From: Candidatus Solincola tengchongensis
Lineage (GTDB): Bacteria; Actinomycetota; Geothermincolia; Geothermincolales; RBG-13-55-18
DNA length: 7,723 nucleotides
Assembly (NCBI GenBank): GCA_015711895.1
Contig: JACVJH010000199.1
Span: forward strand, 1-7,723
Direction of reading: 5' to 3'
Shown here: positions 6,243 to 7,723 of the stretch, in pieces
Layout: the number at the start of each line of letters is the position of its first letter
Numbering within the stretch: the stretch's first letter is position 1
Position numbers and translations under genes: made by a program
Notes under the pieces: generated by a model
What the model saw: the letters and a program-made list of their open reading frames with translations, nothing else
Told to the model about the DNA's origin: nothing
Database searches by the model: none

Positions 6243-7316
6243 ATGGAAGGTTACAGGAAGGACCGAGATTTCCTCCATCTGCTGCGCTTGATCGCCCCGG
6301 GCACCGAGCTCCGGGAGGCGCTGGGGCGCATCATCGCCTCCCACCTCGGGGCACTCGTCGTGGTGGGAGACGACGAGAAGGTCATGCAGGTGGTCAACGG
6401 CGGGGTGCGCATCGACTGCGAGTTCAGCGCTAGCCGTTTATACCAGGTAGCCAAGATGGACGGGGCGGTCATCCTGGACGAGGACCTGAGCCGCATCCGT
6501 TTCGCCAATGTCCATCTCGTTCCCGACCCCTCCATTCCCACCTCGGAGAGCGGGACCCGCCACCGCACGGCGGAGAGGGTGGCACGGCAGACGGACAAGC
6601 TGGTCATCGCGGTCTCTGAGCGTATGGAAAGAGTTACCATGTACAAGGGCGAGTGGAGCCACGTGGTGCTTCCCGTGCGCGTACTCATCAGCAAGGCCAA
6701 TCAGGCGCTGCAGACCTTGGAGAAATACAAGTCGCGCCTGGACCAGGTCTCCGCCACGCTGAGCGCACTGGAGTTCGAGGACCTGGTGAGCCTGCAGGAC
6801 GTGGTGAGCGTGCTCCAGAGGGCGGAGATGATGCAGAGGATAGCCGAGGAGATACGCGTCTATCTTGCCGAGCTGGGGCGGGAGGGACGGTTGATAGAGC
6901 TCCAACTCGAGGAGCTCATGACCGGGGTGGAGAGGGAGAAGAGGAACGTCATCCGCGACTACCGCCCGGAGGGCGGGAAGACTGCGGAAGCCGTGGAGCG
7001 CAGCCTGGGCCTGTTGAGCGAGGAGGAACTCCTGCACCTGACCAGCGTGGCGCAGGCGCTGGGATATTCCGGCGTGCACGACGAGCTGGACCTGCAGCTC
7101 AGGCCTCGCGGTTACCGCCTGCTGGAGAGGATACCACGCCTGCCCAGTTCGGTGGTGGAGAGGCTGGTGAAGAACTTCGGGGACCTGCAGAGCATAATGC
7201 AGGCCTCCGAGAAGATGCTGGAGGGAGTGGAAGGAGTGGGGAGGGCGCGCGCCCACGCCGTGAAGGACGGTTTGCGTCGCATCGCCGAGGCCTCCCTGGT
7301 GGAGAGATACGCCTGA
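6243..7316 (+). CDS. disA: DisA, DNA-integrity scanning diadenylate cyclase
   Basis: DisA joins two ATP molecules into the second messenger c-di-AMP. It forms an octamer that binds branched DNA, and such binding lowers the cyclase activity, linking DNA damage to signalling. The 357 residues match the usual 350-360. The N-terminal DAC domain holds both catalytic signatures: DGA at 73-75 and RHRT at 106-109, with the same spacing as in characterised DisA. A helical spine covers about 130-290. The C-terminal helix-hairpin-helix DNA-binding domain (about 299-350) includes EGVEGVGRARAHAV. The ATG at 6243 follows GAGGAG at 6234-6239. It lies 119 bases after radA, its known partner gene, but an internal promoter is likely. 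All key residues are present, so an active enzyme is expected. Confidence 0.97.
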   Translation: MEGYRKDRDFLHLLRLIAPGTELREALGRIIASHLGALVVVGDDEKVMQVVNGGVRIDCEFSASRLYQVAKMDGAVILDEDLSRIRFANVHLVPDPSIPTSESGTRHRTAERVARQTDKLVIAVSERMERVTMYKGEWSHVVLPVRVLISKANQALQTLEKYKSRLDQVSATLSALEFEDLVSLQDVVSVLQRAEMMQRIAEEIRVYLAELGREGRLIELQLEELMTGVEREKRNVIRDYRPEGGKTAEAVERSLGLLSEEELLHLTSVAQALGYSGVHDELDLQLRPRGYRLLERIPRLPSSVVERLVKNFGDLQSIMQASEKMLEGVEGVGRARAHAVKDGLRRIAEASLVERYA

Positions 7317-7351
7317 CGTCGGCCTGAAAGTGATTCCTGAAGCCCATTTCC

Positions 7352-7413
7352 CTATTATGGTAATATTTAACAATTAGCTCCGTTTGACACCTGCAAAAGC
7401 GCGCCCCTATAAT
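7352..7413 (+). promoter_or_regulatory. Perfect consensus promoter with AT-rich upstream element
   Basis: TTGACA (7384-7389) and TATAAT (7408-7413) are exact consensus hexamers with an 18-base spacer. Directly upstream, 7352-7377 is strongly AT-rich in an otherwise GC-rich region and resembles an UP element that contacts the RNA polymerase alpha subunit. Transcription would start near 7420, about 24 bases before the ATG at 7444. This is the strongest promoter visible here. Confidence 0.75.
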
Positions 7414-7443
7414 TGTTTAGGTGATAAGAGCGGAGGTCGTCAG

Positions 7444-7723
7444 ATGCGGGAAGCCGATTGCGCCGAGTTTCAGAAGACGGTATCCGAGCACCTGGTACGC
7501 AATCGAAGCATCCTTGACGTCATGACCAAGCTTCAGGACGCGGCCACCAGGGTGAACCGGGCGTTGGCCAAGACGGTCACCTCCTGCGGTTGCCTTCGTG
7601 TGGAAGCCAGCAAGCAGGAACTGCCCGCAGATGTAAGTTTTTCCCATGTGGCCGACTACGTGAAGAGCCACATAGAGGGAAAGCTCTGCCCCAACTGCAC
7701 GGACGTCATCGAGACCGAGCTGG
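7444..7723 (+). CDS. Small cysteine-containing soluble protein (3' end outside window), function unknown
   Basis: An ATG at 7444 follows GGAGG (7432-7436) by 7 bases and opens a frame that runs off the window after 93 codons. The visible protein starts MREADCAEFQKTVSEHLVRN, is mainly polar and probably helical, and has no signal peptide or membrane segment. It carries a CxC at C48 and C50 (TSCGC) and a CxxC at C82 and C85 (CPNC), which together could bind one metal ion such as zinc. From memory, similar small proteins occur in Firmicutes and related lineages, some labelled DUF1573, perhaps only because of the shared SCGC stretch; I could not check this. The gene follows disA on the same strand but has its own strong promoter. 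The reading frame is well supported, but the function is not known to me. Confidence 0.8.
   Translation, partial: MREADCAEFQKTVSEHLVRNRSILDVMTKLQDAATRVNRALAKTVTSCGCLRVEASKQELPADVSFSHVADYVKSHIEGKLCPNCTDVIETEL

Noticed and set aside
6438..7373. 311-codon minus-strand frame opposite disA
   Set aside because: It is antisense to intact DAC and HhH domains and has no recognisable motif.
7417..7671. 84-codon minus-strand frame opposite the last gene
   Set aside because: The plus-strand frame has a strong promoter, a good ribosome-binding site and cysteine motifs; the antisense frame has none of these.
1..7723. CRISPR array, insertion sequence, prophage, rRNA or c-di-AMP riboswitch
   Set aside because: I saw no regularly spaced repeats, transposase or integrase frame, rRNA-like block or riboswitch core on either strand.

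Overview
The window is about 7.7 kb of GC-rich bacterial chromosome. It reads as a core housekeeping and stress segment, with no sign of a mobile element, phage, CRISPR array or stable RNA gene. Coding parts favour G or C at third positions but still use many AGG (Arg) and ATA (Ile) codons, a mix often seen in thermophilic or deep-branching GC-rich lineages. The order lysS, clpC, radA, disA lies between the Firmicutes arrangement (ctsR-mcsA-mcsB-clpC-radA-disA) and the actinobacterial one (lysS next to clpC). A deep-branching actinobacterium, or a GC-rich relative near the actinobacterial/Firmicutes split, fits best. This is inference; no taxonomic marker was searched.

Layout. (1) 1-710: the 3' part of lysS, lysyl-tRNA synthetase. 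(2) 711-1087: a gene-poor gap holding hairpins that could end lysS transcription. (3) 1088-3626: clpC, a complete Clp/Hsp100 unfoldase with its own promoter, a GTG start and a probable terminator. (4) 3790-4179, minus strand: a four-helix membrane protein of unknown function, convergent with clpC, built from two copies of one helical hairpin. (5) 4218-4615: a gap with nothing recognisable. (6) 4762-6123: radA. (7) 6243-7316: disA, the diadenylate cyclase. (8) 7444-end: the start of a small cysteine-containing protein behind a perfect consensus promoter.

The recognised genes fit a stress and genome-integrity theme. ClpC unfolds proteins for ClpP. RadA processes recombination intermediates. DisA scans DNA and makes c-di-AMP; in Bacillus subtilis RadA binds DisA and lowers its output. 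The usual ClpC partners or regulators, CtsR, McsA and McsB, are absent here. Each block appears to have its own promoter, so this looks like conserved neighbourhood and not one operon.

I found no convincing evidence of an entirely new multi-gene system. The least explained parts are the duplicated membrane protein with a repeated 28-bp element at its start, the cysteine protein after disA, and the two gaps.
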